A DNA stretch of 64,000 nucleotides from Lichenicoccus roseus (GTDB taxonomy: Bacteria; Pseudomonadota; Alphaproteobacteria; Acetobacterales; Acetobacteraceae): assembly GCF_005844085.1 (NCBI RefSeq), contig NZ_VCDI01000001.1, forward strand, positions 248,001 through 312,000, read 5' to 3'. Below, in pieces: positions 1 to 9,643 of the stretch. The number at the start of each line of letters is the position of its first letter. The first letter of the stretch is position 1. Below the pieces are notes generated by a model. The model ran no database searches, was not told where the DNA came from, and saw nothing but the letters and a program-made list of their open reading frames with translations. The translations under genes and the position numbers were made by a program.

Positions 1-170
1 CCGGCCCCGGCAGCCTGCAGCGGCGCCACGCCGGCCAGCGGCGCCGGCGGGCGTCCATCCGCCGGCAGCCTGATCTCGGCGCCGGCAAGGGCGGCCAGGC
101 TCTCGAGCGCGAGCGGCCCGCTCTGCGCAAAGAACCGCTCGTCGCCGGTGCCGCGCCCCGGGGCCTGCAC
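1..170 (-). CDS. lpxD: UDP-3-O-acylglucosamine N-acyltransferase LpxD (N-terminal part)
   Basis: Only the first 56 codons are in the window; the gene runs off the left edge. The frame after the ompH stop reads from a GTG at 170 into residues GDERFFAQSGPL near position 9 and GVAPLQAAGAG near 46, which match the amino-terminal uridine-binding domain of LpxD. An in-frame TAG at 177-179 limits the start to this GTG. LpxD adds the second hydroxy-acyl chain in lipid A synthesis. It follows ompH by six bases, as in the standard bamA-ompH-lpxD order, which supports the call despite the short fragment. Confidence 0.75.
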   Translation of the reverse strand, partial: MQAPGRGTGDERFFAQSGPLALESLAALAGAEIRLPADGRPPAPLAGVAPLQAAGA

Positions 171-176
171 CGGTCG

Positions 177-1187
177 CTACTTCTTCACCGCCGGGCCTGG
201 AGCCGCTCCGGACGCTGTTCCAGCATGGGCGGCGCCGGCGGGCACGGGGGTGGTTGCGACGGTCGAGACCGGCGGCGGTGCCGGCTGCGGACCCGGGTTG
301 GCGGTGGTCGGGAAGCTGCCCGAACGCGCCAGCTCCTCGGGATCGACGCCATCGGCTGGGATGAACACCGAGGACAGCGTCGAATTCAGCTGGTTCGACA
401 CCTGCAGGGTGATGTCGAAGTCGTTGATGTTGAGCGCCACCTGCTCGCGATGCAGCACCAGGTTCATGCCGCGGGCGCCGGCGACCTGCCGGATCACCTG
501 CACCAGTTCGCGCTCGATCTGGCCAAGCGACACCTGGGCGGCTTCCTGGATGATGCGGTTGCGGTTGCGGAAGTCGCGTTGCGCCGCCGTCACCCGCTGC
601 TGCAGCGCGCGCTCGCGCGACGCCAGCTGCTCCGGGCTGAGCTTGGAGTTCTGGATCTGCTGCTGCAGGTCGCGCCAGCTCGCCTGCTCCTTCTGGGCAT
701 CCTGGTTGAGCTTGTCGCGCCGGGCGCCGAGCGTGCGCTCGACCTGCTGCGCCGCAACCGACTGGCGCATCACATCGGGCACGCTGAGCACGCCGATCAC
801 CGCGGCCGGCGGCGCGGCGCCCTTGGGGATCTCGGACAGCGCCGGAATCGGCGGCAGCGGCAGCACCGGCGGCGTCTGCGCGGCACCCTGCGCCTGCGGA
901 TCGGGCTCGCCCATGGCGTTGGGGCCCGGCCCCGCGACCGGTCCTGCGGAGGGATGGCGGCGCACCACGCTGCCAGGGGGACCACCGGCGGCGGCCTGCT
1001 GGCTCTTCGGCACGAACCAGCCGGGTCCGGAGCCGCTGCTCTGGGCCTGGGCCGCGACCGTCACCGACAGCAGCGGCACCGCGAGGGTAGCGGCCAGCGC
1101 GAGGCGCGTCCCCATGCGCGCGCGGTTGCGTACGGCCGGAAGCGAAGCAGGAAGCATGCGCGCGGGCACGCCGTTGTCTCGGAGCAT
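177..1187 (-). CDS. OmpH/Skp-family periplasmic chaperone
   Basis: The protein has a basic start, a hydrophobic export segment (LALAATLAVPLL, about residues 28-40) ending near AAQAQS, then a long charged coiled-coil region between about 120 and 260 (for example LGARRDKLNQDAQKEQ), the shape of OmpH/Skp chaperones that carry outer-membrane proteins to BamA. At about 336 residues it is longer than classical Skp (about 160) because of Pro/Gly/Ala-rich linkers at both ends. ATG 1187 was chosen because GAGG lies 5 nt upstream; GTG 1193 and ATG 1190 are alternatives, and an internal ATG in front of GTRLALAA would give a more usual signal peptide. It sits between bamA and lpxD. Confidence 0.85.
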   Translation of the reverse strand: MLRDNGVPARMLPASLPAVRNRARMGTRLALAATLAVPLLSVTVAAQAQSSGSGPGWFVPKSQQAAAGGPPGSVVRRHPSAGPVAGPGPNAMGEPDPQAQGAAQTPPVLPLPPIPALSEIPKGAAPPAAVIGVLSVPDVMRQSVAAQQVERTLGARRDKLNQDAQKEQASWRDLQQQIQNSKLSPEQLASRERALQQRVTAAQRDFRNRNRIIQEAAQVSLGQIERELVQVIRQVAGARGMNLVLHREQVALNINDFDITLQVSNQLNSTLSSVFIPADGVDPEELARSGSFPTTANPGPQPAPPPVSTVATTPVPAGAAHAGTASGAAPGPAVKK

Positions 1188-1194
1188 CATCACC

Positions 1195-3687
1195 TCAGAA
1201 GTTCGAGCCGAAGCCGAAGCGGAAGACCTGCGTCTGGTCGTATTTCTGCTTCACCACGGGTATGCCGATATCGACGTTGATCAGACCGAACGGGCTCTTC
1301 CACGACACGCCGACGCCAGCCGACACGCGCGGCGTCAGGTTGTCGCCGGCGAAAGGCTGGTTCTCGGCGGCCGTGTAGGTGCGGATGGTGCGCAGCCCGG
1401 CCAGGCCGCCCATGTCGACGAAGGTGCGGCCGGACAGGCCGAGATCCGGGCCGAGCGGCAGCGGGAAGTTCAGGGTCGTGGACTGCGTGTAGATGAAGCG
1501 GCCGCCGAGCGCGTCGCTTGCGGGATACTGGTTGGTCGGCACCGAATGCGGACCGACGCCGCCATCAAGGAAGCCGCGCAGGTTGTCGCCGCCGAGATAA
1601 AAGTTGTCGACGATGTCCTGACGGCCGCCCGAATAGTCGGCGATGTAGCCGGTGCCGGCAACCAGCGCGATGGTCCAGTCATGGTTGCCGGTGAGGATAT
1701 CGAGCGGGATATAGTAGGAGGCGTCGAGCTTGCCGCGTATGTATTTCTCGTTGCCGCCGAGGCCTGCGACATCGCCGCCGATCCGCACGATATAGCCCTT
1801 GTGCGGCTGCAGCCGGCTGTCACGACGGTCGTAGGCGAGCGTGGTGCCGACCTGCGACAGCAGCGAATGTCCAGACTCGTCCTGGATGTACAGGCTGGCT
1901 GCGGTGTTGATGTTGCTGACGTGTCGATCGATCAGCGAGTAGTTCCAGGACTGCGACAGGTAGCGGTTGTAGGCGTAGCCGACGCGCGCGGTGCCACCGA
2001 GCCGGGTCTCGTAGTAGTCCGAGATGTTCAGGTTGTCGGTCTGGATGCTGAACAGGTCGATGCCGGCGACCAGGTTGCGGCCGAGGAAGTACGGGTCGGT
2101 CAGCGAGAAATCGACCTGGTTCTCGTACTGCGCGATGGTGCCCTGCAGACTGGCGTCGATGCCGCTGCCGACCAGGTTCTTCTGGCGCAGGCCGGCGTTG
2201 CCGAGGATGCCGGCGTCGGTCGAGTAGCCGCCGCCCAGGGTCAGCTCGCCGGTCGGCTTCTCGGCCAGTGCCGCATTCACGTTCACCTTGTCGGGCGCCG
2301 AGCCGGGAGAGGTTTCGACGTTGACGGTGCTGAAGTAGCCGAGGTCCTCGAGCGACTGCTTGGAGCGGCGCTGCTGGGTCGGCGTGAAGGGATCACCCTC
2401 GGCGAAGTCGAACTGGCGCCGGACGACATGGTCCTGGGTGATGGTGTTGCCGGTGATGTCGAGGCGCTCGACATAGACCCGTGGGCCTTCGCTGACATCG
2501 AACAGCAGGTCGACCGTGTGGTTGTCGGTGTTGCGGGCGATTTCCGGCCGTACCACCGCGAACGGCGAGCCATGCGCCTGCAACTCGTCCTGGATGCCGT
2601 CGGCGATGCGCTGCACCTCGTCGCCATCGTACCAGTGGTGCTTCAGGCTCTGCACGGACGGCCGCAGGCTGTCGCCCGGAACATGCCGCAGCGTCGACTT
2701 CACCTCGAGCTTGCCGATCCGGTAGCGCGGACCCTCGGTGATGGTGAAGGTGATGTAGAACCCCTTGCGGTCCGGGGAGAGCTCGGCGGTGGCGTCCGAG
2801 ACATCGAAATCGACATAGCCGTTGCGCAGGTAGAAGCGTCGCAGCAGCTCGCGGTCATACTGGATGCGGTCGGGGTTGTACTCGTCCGACGAGGAGAAGA
2901 AGCGATACCAGGCGGTCTCCTTCGAGGTCACCACCTGCGACAGCCGTGCCTCGCTGAACGCCTTGTTGCCGACGAAGCTGATCTTCTGGATCAGGGTGAG
3001 CGTGCCCTCGCTAATCTGGAACACCACCTCGACGCGGTTGTGCGACAGCCGGATGATCTGCGGCGTCACGGTGACCGCATAGCGACCCTTGCCGGCATAG
3101 AGGTCGAGGATCTTCTGGCGGTCGCGCGCCGCGAGCTCCGGCGTATAGACCGCGCGCGGCCGCAGGGTGATGACCTTGCGGATGTCGTCGTCCTTCGCCG
3201 CATGGTTGCCCTCGAAGGCGATGCGGTTGACGATCGGGTTCTCGCGGACCTTCACGATCAGGGTCGAGCCGTTGCGCGTCAGCGAGACGTCGCGGAACAG
3301 GCCGGTGGCGTAGAGCGTCTTCAGCGAACGGTCGAGCTCGTCCTGGTTGAACGCATCGCCCTGCTGCACCAGCAGGTAGGACAGGATCGTGCTGGTCTCG
3401 ATGCGCTCGTTGCCACGCACGTCGATCGCCGAGATGGTGCCCCCGGATACCGGCACGGCGCTGCCGCGACGCACGCGCGCCGGCTGCACATGGCGACGGT
3501 GCGCCAAGGCCGGGCGGGGGGCCCTCGTCCTGGGAGGCGGCGCCTGGTCGGAGGGCGGCGTCTGGTCGGGCGGCAGCTGGCCCTGCGTCGGGCTGGCCGG
3601 CGCAGCCGACTGGCCATAGGCGGCGCCGTCGACCATGAACGGGATCAGGCAGGCTGAAGTCAGCAGTGCGGAGCGTCTAGCGGACAA
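1195..3687 (-). CDS. bamA: Outer membrane protein assembly factor BamA
   Basis: BamA is the central outer-membrane barrel that folds and inserts other beta-barrel proteins. After a signal peptide (SALLTSACLIPF) and a Pro/Gln-rich stretch, five POTRA repeats follow (first begins ISAIDVRGNERIETSTI), then a 16-strand barrel with the conserved VGAG..WKSPFGLI-type end and a terminal Phe (FRFGFGSNF), the outer-membrane sorting signal. Length is about 830 residues. A TTG at 3687 with GAGGGG ten bases upstream is preferred; the frame is open further up to 3783, but that extension has no family resemblance. It lies between rseP and ompH, one base from the latter. Confidence 0.95.
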   Translation of the reverse strand: MSARRSALLTSACLIPFMVDGAAYGQSAAPASPTQGQLPPDQTPPSDQAPPPRTRAPRPALAHRRHVQPARVRRGSAVPVSGGTISAIDVRGNERIETSTILSYLLVQQGDAFNQDELDRSLKTLYATGLFRDVSLTRNGSTLIVKVRENPIVNRIAFEGNHAAKDDDIRKVITLRPRAVYTPELAARDRQKILDLYAGKGRYAVTVTPQIIRLSHNRVEVVFQISEGTLTLIQKISFVGNKAFSEARLSQVVTSKETAWYRFFSSSDEYNPDRIQYDRELLRRFYLRNGYVDFDVSDATAELSPDRKGFYITFTITEGPRYRIGKLEVKSTLRHVPGDSLRPSVQSLKHHWYDGDEVQRIADGIQDELQAHGSPFAVVRPEIARNTDNHTVDLLFDVSEGPRVYVERLDITGNTITQDHVVRRQFDFAEGDPFTPTQQRRSKQSLEDLGYFSTVNVETSPGSAPDKVNVNAALAEKPTGELTLGGGYSTDAGILGNAGLRQKNLVGSGIDASLQGTIAQYENQVDFSLTDPYFLGRNLVAGIDLFSIQTDNLNISDYYETRLGGTARVGYAYNRYLSQSWNYSLIDRHVSNINTAASLYIQDESGHSLLSQVGTTLAYDRRDSRLQPHKGYIVRIGGDVAGLGGNEKYIRGKLDASYYIPLDILTGNHDWTIALVAGTGYIADYSGGRQDIVDNFYLGGDNLRGFLDGGVGPHSVPTNQYPASDALGGRFIYTQSTTLNFPLPLGPDLGLSGRTFVDMGGLAGLRTIRTYTAAENQPFAGDNLTPRVSAGVGVSWKSPFGLINVDIGIPVVKQKYDQTQVFRFGFGSNF

Positions 3688-3877
3688 GGATAGGCATCCC
3701 CTCAGGTCAGTCTGGGTGCTGGTCCCGATCTCCGCCGGAAATCGGGGCGCCGCCATGCACCGCCCGCGGGGAACTAGCCGCAATGCTCACGAGAACGCAA
3801 GCGGCCCGCCTGTAACCGGACCTTCCGGCTTTCCTCGCTCGCCCCCGGCGAGACTGCCCGGGAACGGTCCAGGACGA

Positions 3878-4990
3878 TCAACCGACCCGGTGGGACACCC
3901 ACGAGAAGAGACCGAGATGGGAGAGGTCGTTGAAGGTGACGAACAGGAACAGGCAGGCGATCAGCGCGAAGCCGGCCCGGAAACTGTATTCCTGCACCGG
4001 CCGCGGCACCGGGCGGCCCATGACCGCCTCGATCCCGTAGAACACCAGCCGGCCGCCATCGAGCACCGGGATCGGGAACAGGTTGATCAGGCCGAGATTG
4101 ATCGACAGCAGGGCGATGAAGCTGACCAGGCTGGCGAAGCCGAGCCCGGCGACCTGGCCGGAGAGTTGGGCGATTCGCAACGGACCGCCGAGGCCGGCGG
4201 CGCTCTGCCTGCCGGTGAGCATCTGCCAGATGCCGTCCAGGGTCTGCACCGCGACGCTCCAGGTCTCGGTGACCCCGGCGACGATGGCCTGGCCGACCGG
4301 CATCGCCCTGGTCGGCGGGGCAATGAACATCACGCCGATGACGCCGGCACCCGGCTTGTCGCCACCGACGGTGAGCGGCACCGATAGCGTGTGGCCGGCC
4401 CGCAGCACCTGCATCTCCACGCGCTGCCCGGCGGCGGCGGAGACCGTGCGCTGCACGTCGAGGATGCTGCCGGTCGGCGTCACGCCGACCCGCTCGATGC
4501 GATCGCCCGGCAGCAGGCCGGCCGCACGGGCGGCGCCGCCCGCGACCGATTCACCGATCACCGGCGGCATGCCGGCCAGCGGCGCCGCGCTGGGCCGGCC
4601 GACGGTGGCGAACAGGGCGGCGAACAGCACGATGGCGAGCAGGAAGTTGAACACCGGCCCGGCGAGGATGACGATCGCCCGCGAGCCGACCGGCTTGTCG
4701 TGGAAGGTGCGGCCGGGGATCCACTTCGCCTGCGTCTCCGCCGACGCCTCCGCCGGCCCCTCGAAGCCGTGCGGCTTCACGTAGCCGCCGAGCGGCAGGA
4801 TGCACAGCCGCCACTCGGTGCCGACGCGGTCGTGCCAGCGCAGCAGCGGACGTCCGAAGCCGATCGAGAAGATCTCGACATGCACGCCACGCCAGCGTGC
4901 GGCGAGGTAGTGACCCAGCTCGTGGATGAACACCAGCACGCCCAGCACCAGTGCGAAGGCGAGCGGGGTGCGCAGCACCTGCGGCAGCAT
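3878..4990 (-). CDS. rseP: Site-2 intramembrane zinc metalloprotease RseP
   Basis: RseP cuts membrane anti-sigma factors and remnant signal peptides inside the inner membrane. The zinc motif HELGH is at residues 23-27 inside the first membrane segment, one PDZ domain is seen around 125-200 (GGAARAAGLLPGDRIERV), and the LFPIPVLDGGRL motif near the C-terminal membrane segments supplies the third zinc ligand region. About 370 residues, normal for alphaproteobacterial RseP. ATG 4990 was preferred over the adjacent GTG 4993, with GAGG nine bases upstream. It is 78 nt downstream of dxr and 190 nt upstream of bamA. Confidence 0.95.
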   Translation of the reverse strand: MLPQVLRTPLAFALVLGVLVFIHELGHYLAARWRGVHVEIFSIGFGRPLLRWHDRVGTEWRLCILPLGGYVKPHGFEGPAEASAETQAKWIPGRTFHDKPVGSRAIVILAGPVFNFLLAIVLFAALFATVGRPSAAPLAGMPPVIGESVAGGAARAAGLLPGDRIERVGVTPTGSILDVQRTVSAAAGQRVEMQVLRAGHTLSVPLTVGGDKPGAGVIGVMFIAPPTRAMPVGQAIVAGVTETWSVAVQTLDGIWQMLTGRQSAAGLGGPLRIAQLSGQVAGLGFASLVSFIALLSINLGLINLFPIPVLDGGRLVFYGIEAVMGRPVPRPVQEYSFRAGFALIACLFLFVTFNDLSHLGLFSWVSHRVG

Positions 4991-5068
4991 CACGAGCGGC
5001 CTCGCCCACAGGCCAGGGATTGGCGCTTCAACATGCTTGGCTTCATGACCGGGGGCCTTCCTGAGCAG

Positions 5069-6241
5069 TCACGCCGCACGCGAACCGGATCCCGGCGTCG
5101 GCAGATGGGCCCGGGCAACGCGCCTGGCCTCCATATCCCAATGTAGGACGCTCTCGAGCGTTTCCGCATCCTGGACGCCGATTTCACGAATCACCCGCTC
5201 GACCAGCCGGGCGATGTCGAGGAACCCGATGCGCCGCTCCAGGAAGGCGGCGACAGCGATCTCGTTCGCTGCCGACAGCACCGCCGGCGCCGCACCGCCG
5301 CTGCGCAATGCCTCGCGGGCAAGCCGGAGCGCCGGAAAGCGCACCGGATCGGGTGCCTCGAACTCCAGCCGCGCCACCTGCGCGAGGTCGAGGCGCGGCG
5401 CGTTGGTGCGCATCCGGCGCGGCCAGGCCAGGGCGTGGGCGATCGGCACCCGCATGTCCGGCGCGCCGAGCTGCGCCAGCACGCTGCCGTCGCTGTACTG
5501 CACCATGCCGTGCACCACCGACTGCGGATGCACCAGCACCTGGATGCGGTCCTCCGCCAGGCCGAACAGACGCGCCGCCTCGATGATCTCGAGACCCTTG
5601 TTGAACATGCTGGCGGAGTCGATGGTGATCTTGGCGCCCATCGACCACACCGGGTGGCGCAGCGCCGCCTCCGGGCTCGCCTGCTCCATCTCCTCGAGGG
5701 TCGAGCGCCGGAACGGGCCGCCGGACGCTGTCAGCACGATGCTGTCCACCTCCTCGTGCTGGCGGTCGGCCATCGCCTGGAACACCGCGTTGTGCTCGCT
5801 GTCGACCGGCAGCAGGGTGGCGCCGGCGTCGCGCACCGCGCGCAGCATGACGTCGCCGGCGCAGACCAGCGCCTCCTTGTTGGCCAGCGCCACCGCGCCG
5901 CCGTTGCGTATCGCCGCCAGCGTGGGTGCGAGGCCGACCGCGCCGGTGATCGCCGACATGGTCCAGTCGACCGGGCGCGCGGCCGCCTCGGTCACCGCCG
6001 CCATGCCGGCCGCCGCCGTGACCCCGGTGCCGGCGAGGCGGTCGCGCAGCTCGTCGAGCATGCCGTCCTCGGCGATCACCGCGTGGCGCGCGCGCAGTGC
6101 CACCGCCTGGCTGGCCAGCCGCTCGACATTGCGCCCGCCGACCAGCGCGTCGACCTGGTAGCGGTCGGCGGCCTGGCCGAGCAGGTCGATGGTGCTGCAG
6201 CCGATGCTGCCGGTGCTGCCGAGGATCGAGACGGTCTTCAT
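5069..6241 (-). CDS. dxr: 1-deoxy-D-xylulose-5-phosphate reductoisomerase
   Basis: Dxr performs the first committed, NADPH-dependent step of the MEP route to isoprenoids. The NADPH loop GSTGSIG is at residues 8-14, NKEALVCAG near 120, and the metal and substrate regions ASGGPF and MFNKGLEIIEA follow in order. Length is 390 residues, as usual. The ATG at 6241 overlaps the end of cdsA by four bases, so the two are probably translationally coupled. The product feeds UppS, encoded two genes upstream. Confidence 0.97.
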   Translation of the reverse strand: MKTVSILGSTGSIGCSTIDLLGQAADRYQVDALVGGRNVERLASQAVALRARHAVIAEDGMLDELRDRLAGTGVTAAAGMAAVTEAAARPVDWTMSAITGAVGLAPTLAAIRNGGAVALANKEALVCAGDVMLRAVRDAGATLLPVDSEHNAVFQAMADRQHEEVDSIVLTASGGPFRRSTLEEMEQASPEAALRHPVWSMGAKITIDSASMFNKGLEIIEAARLFGLAEDRIQVLVHPQSVVHGMVQYSDGSVLAQLGAPDMRVPIAHALAWPRRMRTNAPRLDLAQVARLEFEAPDPVRFPALRLAREALRSGGAAPAVLSAANEIAVAAFLERRIGFLDIARLVERVIREIGVQDAETLESVLHWDMEARRVARAHLPTPGSGSRAA

Positions 6242-7272
6242 TCGGACGTGTTCCTGAGGGAGCGCCCACTCCGGGCACCGTTATCCAAGGCTGCCGTTGC
6301 GGGCGTGAGGTTCAGCCAGCTTTCCAGGCGTCCGGCCGGCGGCGCCTCGGCGGACCCGGTATCGACCAGTCCGAATTGCGACAGCCGGACTTGCCAGAAG
6401 CCCTGCCCCGGCGCGCAGCCCAGTGACAGCAGGGCCGCCACCGGCACGGCGCCGATCAGGCCGTCGAGGCGGTCGAGCAGGCCACCATGCCCGGGGATCA
6501 GGCGGCCGGAATCCTTCACCCCGCAGCGCCGCTTCAGGGCGCTCTCGGCGAGGTCGCCGGCCTGCGCCGCGATGCCGAGCAGGCCGCCGAACAGCAGGCC
6601 GCGCAGGATGCCGGAGCCAGGCGACGCGCCGTGGCTGGCAAGGCCGGCCACCAGCGCGCCGGCCAGCATCGCACCGAGCAGGCCGCCGGCGGCGCCCGAG
6701 CGGGTCTTGCCAGGCGAGATGCGCGGCGCGAGCTTCGCACCGCCGATCGCGCGCCCGACCAGATAGGCCAGGCTGTCGCTCGACCAGACCACCAGCACCA
6801 CGAACAGCAGCGAGGCCGCGCCGGCGCCGGGGAAGTCGCTGAGGCGGATCAGCGACAGGCCGGCGGCGCCGATCACCAGGATGCCGCCGCCGCGCATCGG
6901 CCCGAGCAGGCAGCCGGCGGCGAGCAGGCGCAGGCCGGCCATCCAGTCGTAGGTCACCGCCAGCAGCAGCGACGCCCCAGGCCAGACCAGCAGCGCGATC
7001 CCGGCCGGCGAGACCGGTCGCACGCGTGCCAGCCCCGCCCATTCCCAGGCCAGCCCGACCATCATTAGCAGGGTGACGGCGACCAGGATCCAGCCGCCAT
7101 CGATCAGGCACAACAGCCCGAGGGGCGCCAGCACGGCCGCCGATATGAGGCGCAGGCGCAGGTCGCGCCAGGAGCCGGCGGTGGTGGCGGGTGCCGCGTC
7201 TGGGATGACCGCCCGCCTGATCGCAGGGTTCTCAGCCAGGGCGCGCCCCGAAGCGGCGTTCGCGGCGGGCAT
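6238..7272 (-). CDS. cdsA: Phosphatidate cytidylyltransferase CdsA
   Basis: CdsA makes CDP-diacylglycerol from phosphatidic acid and CTP in the inner membrane. The protein is mostly hydrophobic with about eight membrane segments after a polar N-terminus of about 45 residues, and it carries the family signature near the C-terminus: KRRCGVKDSG followed by PGHGGLLDRLD. The ATG at 7272 makes the gene overlap the end of uppS by 41 bases; a later start close to the uppS stop (a CTG) cannot be excluded because the first 40 residues are poorly conserved. About 344 residues. Confidence 0.92.
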   Translation of the reverse strand: MPAANAASGRALAENPAIRRAVIPDAAPATTAGSWRDLRLRLISAAVLAPLGLLCLIDGGWILVAVTLLMMVGLAWEWAGLARVRPVSPAGIALLVWPGASLLLAVTYDWMAGLRLLAAGCLLGPMRGGGILVIGAAGLSLIRLSDFPGAGAASLLFVVLVVWSSDSLAYLVGRAIGGAKLAPRISPGKTRSGAAGGLLGAMLAGALVAGLASHGASPGSGILRGLLFGGLLGIAAQAGDLAESALKRRCGVKDSGRLIPGHGGLLDRLDGLIGAVPVAALLSLGCAPGQGFWQVRLSQFGLVDTGSAEAPPAGRLESWLNLTPATAALDNGARSGRSLRNTSE

Positions 7273-7993
7273 AGGTGTCCAGCGCCTCGGCGAAATGCGT
7301 GGGGCCGAAATCGGGCCACAGCACGTCGAGGAACACCAGCTCGGCATAGGCCGCCTGCCAGAGCAGGAAGTTGGACAGCCGGAACTCGCCGCTGGTGCGC
7401 ACCATCAGGTCGGGATCGGGAATGCCGTCGGTGTAGAGGAAGCGGCCGAACTGCTGCTCGTCGAGCTGCGCCGGATCGAGCCTGCCGTCGCGCACCGCCT
7501 CGGCGATGGCGACCGTCGCGCGGAGGATGTCGGAGCGCCCGCCATAGGAGAGTGCCACCATGAGGTTGAGCCTGGTGTTGCCGGCGGTGATCCGCTCGGC
7601 GCGCTCGAACTCGCGGCACATGTCGCGATCGAAACGCTCGCGCTCGCCGATTACCCTCAGCCGCACCCCCTCTCGATGCAGCTCCGCCAGCTCGTGGCGC
7701 AGATAGTGCCGCAGCAGGCCGGTGAGGTCGGTGACCTCCTCGGCGGGTCGCCGCCAGTTCTCCGACGAGAAGGCGTACAGCGTCAGCCAGCCGACCTTGT
7801 TCTGGATCGCCGCCTGGATGCAGCGGCGCACCGCCTGTGCGCCGGCGCGATGGCCGGCCAAGCGCGGCAGCCGTCGCGCCGCCGCCCAGCGCCCGTTGCC
7901 GTCCATGATGACGGCGACGTGGCGTGGCACGGCACGCTGCGCAGTCTCGGGAACCGCCTTTCCGGCTGGCTCCTCCAGACGCTCGACCTGCAT
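7232..7993 (-). CDS. uppS: Undecaprenyl diphosphate synthase (cis-prenyltransferase)
   Basis: UppS condenses eight isopentenyl units onto farnesyl diphosphate to form the C55 lipid carrier for peptidoglycan and surface polysaccharides. The substrate P-loop HVAVIMDGNGRWA is near residue 25, FSSENW follows, and the C-terminal signature DLMVRTSGEFRLSNF is intact. ATG 7993 has AGGG seven bases upstream and gives 253 residues; a TTG at 8011 would add six residues. The gene lies 23 bases after frr. Confidence 0.96.
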   Translation of the reverse strand: MQVERLEEPAGKAVPETAQRAVPRHVAVIMDGNGRWAAARRLPRLAGHRAGAQAVRRCIQAAIQNKVGWLTLYAFSSENWRRPAEEVTDLTGLLRHYLRHELAELHREGVRLRVIGERERFDRDMCREFERAERITAGNTRLNLMVALSYGGRSDILRATVAIAEAVRDGRLDPAQLDEQQFGRFLYTDGIPDPDLMVRTSGEFRLSNFLLWQAAYAELVFLDVLWPDFGPTHFAEALDTYARRERRFGARPG

Positions 7994-8016
7994 GGGTACA
8001 CCCTGTGACAAGTGCG

Positions 8017-8583
8017 TCAGACCTGCTTGATCTCGCGTTCCTTGTCGGTAAGCGAGTCATCGATGCGTTTCACGTAGCTGTCGGTCAGCTTCTGCACGTC
8101 CGCCGCCCAGTCGACGCTGTCATCCTCGCTGATCTCGCTCTTCTTCTCGAAGCCCTTGATCTGGTCCATGCCGTCCCGCCGCACCCCGCGCACGCTGATC
8201 TTGGCGTTCTCGGCGTAGCGGCCGGCCGCCTTGGCGAGTTCCAGGCGACGCTCGGTGGTAAGCTGCGGGATCGGCACCCGCACCACCTGGCCGTCCGCCA
8301 TCGGGTTCAATCCAAGACCGGCGTCGCGGATCGCCCGCTCGACCGCGGTGACCAGGGTGCGGTCCCAGACCTGCACGGTGATCATCCGGCTCTCCGGCAC
8401 CGCGATGGTGCCGACCTGGGTGATCGGCATCTCGCCGCCATAGGCCTCCACGCGCACCGGCTCGAGCAGCGCCGGACTGGCGCGGCCGGAGCGCAGGCCG
8501 CCGAAATCACGTCGCAGAGTCTCCAACGCGCCGTCCATGCGGCGGGTGAGATCTTCCAAAAGGGCACTCAGGTCAGCGGCCAA
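8017..8583 (-). CDS. frr: Ribosome recycling factor
   Basis: Frr works with EF-G to split ribosomes after termination. The 188-residue length is standard, and the family landmarks [42 protein letters not shown] and the C-terminal helix EREIKQV are present. The start is a TTG preceded by GGAGGAG at good spacing (sequence just above 8583). It lies 178 bases downstream of pyrH in the usual pyrH-frr-uppS order; that spacer shows no further gene. Confidence 0.97.
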   Translation of the reverse strand: MAADLSALLEDLTRRMDGALETLRRDFGGLRSGRASPALLEPVRVEAYGGEMPITQVGTIAVPESRMITVQVWDRTLVTAVERAIRDAGLGLNPMADGQVVRVPIPQLTTERRLELAKAAGRYAENAKISVRGVRRDGMDQIKGFEKKSEISEDDSVDWAADVQKLTDSYVKRIDDSLTDKEREIKQV

Positions 8584-8761
8584 CGCGGCTCTCCTCCAAT
8601 CTTCCGGCGCGCGAGTCCATGGACAAGACGACGCACTATCCCCGGCCTGCCGTATACACTCGGCATCTCTCAGTTACTGGAACCTTTGCTCGCCGCCGTA
8701 AACATGCCGCCTGCAGACGTGCCGCCTGCCGAGCCGCCAGCGCGGTTGCGTGCCCTGGCGC

Positions 8762-9496
8762 CTACTGGGCTTCGACGATGCGTGTGAACGGCCCCTCGCC
8801 ACGCATGACCTTCGCGAATGCCCCCGGCGCGTGGATGTTGAAGACCAGGATCGGAAGCTTGTTCTCACGCGCCAGGCTGATCGCCGAGGCGTCCATCACG
8901 TTGAGATCGTTGGCCAGCACGTCCAGGTAGGTCAGCTCCTCGTAGCGCTTCGCGTTCGGGTCCTTCCGCGGATCGGCCGAATACACGCCGTCCACCTGGG
9001 TGCCCTTGAGCAGCGCGTCGCAGTCGGTCTCGGCGGCTCGCAGCGCCGCCGCGGTGTCGGTGGTGAAGAACGGGTTGCCGGTGCCGGCGGCGAAGATCAC
9101 CAGCCGGCCCTTCTCCATGTGCCGCAGCGCACGCCTGCGGATGTACGGCTCGGCCACGCTCGACATCTGGATCGCCGACATCACCCGCGTCGGCACACCG
9201 GCATGCTCCAGCGCGTTCTGCATGGTGAGCGCATTGATGACGGTCGCCAGCATGCCGGCATAGTCGCCCTGCGCCCGGTCCATGCCGCGGGCCGCCGCCG
9301 CGATGCCGCGGAAGATGTTGCCGCCGCCGATCACCAGGCACACCTGCACGCCGGTCGCGAACACGTCGCGCACATCCGCCGCGATGGCGTTCACCGTCTT
9401 GGGGTCCGTGCCATACTCGCCGTCGCCCATCAGCGCCTCGCCGGACACCTTGAGCAACACGCGCTTGTACAGGTTGCCGCCTGAAGGTTCAGTCAT
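8762..9496 (-). CDS. pyrH: Uridylate kinase PyrH
   Basis: PyrH phosphorylates UMP to UDP; it is hexameric and regulated by GTP and UTP in characterised bacteria. The amino-acid kinase fold is visible: KVSGEALMG near 16, the glycine-rich [10 protein letters not shown] near 55, [16 protein letters not shown] near 137 and [15 protein letters not shown] near 163. Length is 244 residues. In most alphaproteobacteria pyrH follows rpsB-tsf; here the upstream neighbour is the S41 peptidase gene, 147 bases away. Confidence 0.97.
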   Translation of the reverse strand: MTEPSGGNLYKRVLLKVSGEALMGDGEYGTDPKTVNAIAADVRDVFATGVQVCLVIGGGNIFRGIAAAARGMDRAQGDYAGMLATVINALTMQNALEHAGVPTRVMSAIQMSSVAEPYIRRRALRHMEKGRLVIFAAGTGNPFFTTDTAAALRAAETDCDALLKGTQVDGVYSADPRKDPNAKRYEELTYLDVLANDLNVMDASAISLARENKLPILVFNIHAPGAFAKVMRGEGPFTRIVEAQ

Positions 9497-9643
9497 GCGC
9501 CGGGTCGCCCTTCATGCAGTGCGGCGCTTCTCATATCCTCCGGACCCCGCCGTCACAAGCAGATCGAGGCCTGGACGGCGGTTTACCGCAGGCCCGCGCC
9601 CCGACTCCATGGCCTGCAGCGAGCGCCGGATCAGCCCGGTGGC

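Noticed and set aside
148-3657. Very long open frame on the plus strand (about 1170 codons)
   Set aside because: It is antisense to ompH and bamA, both clear family members; its translation is Arg/Ala/Val-rich low-complexity sequence caused by the GC-rich third positions.
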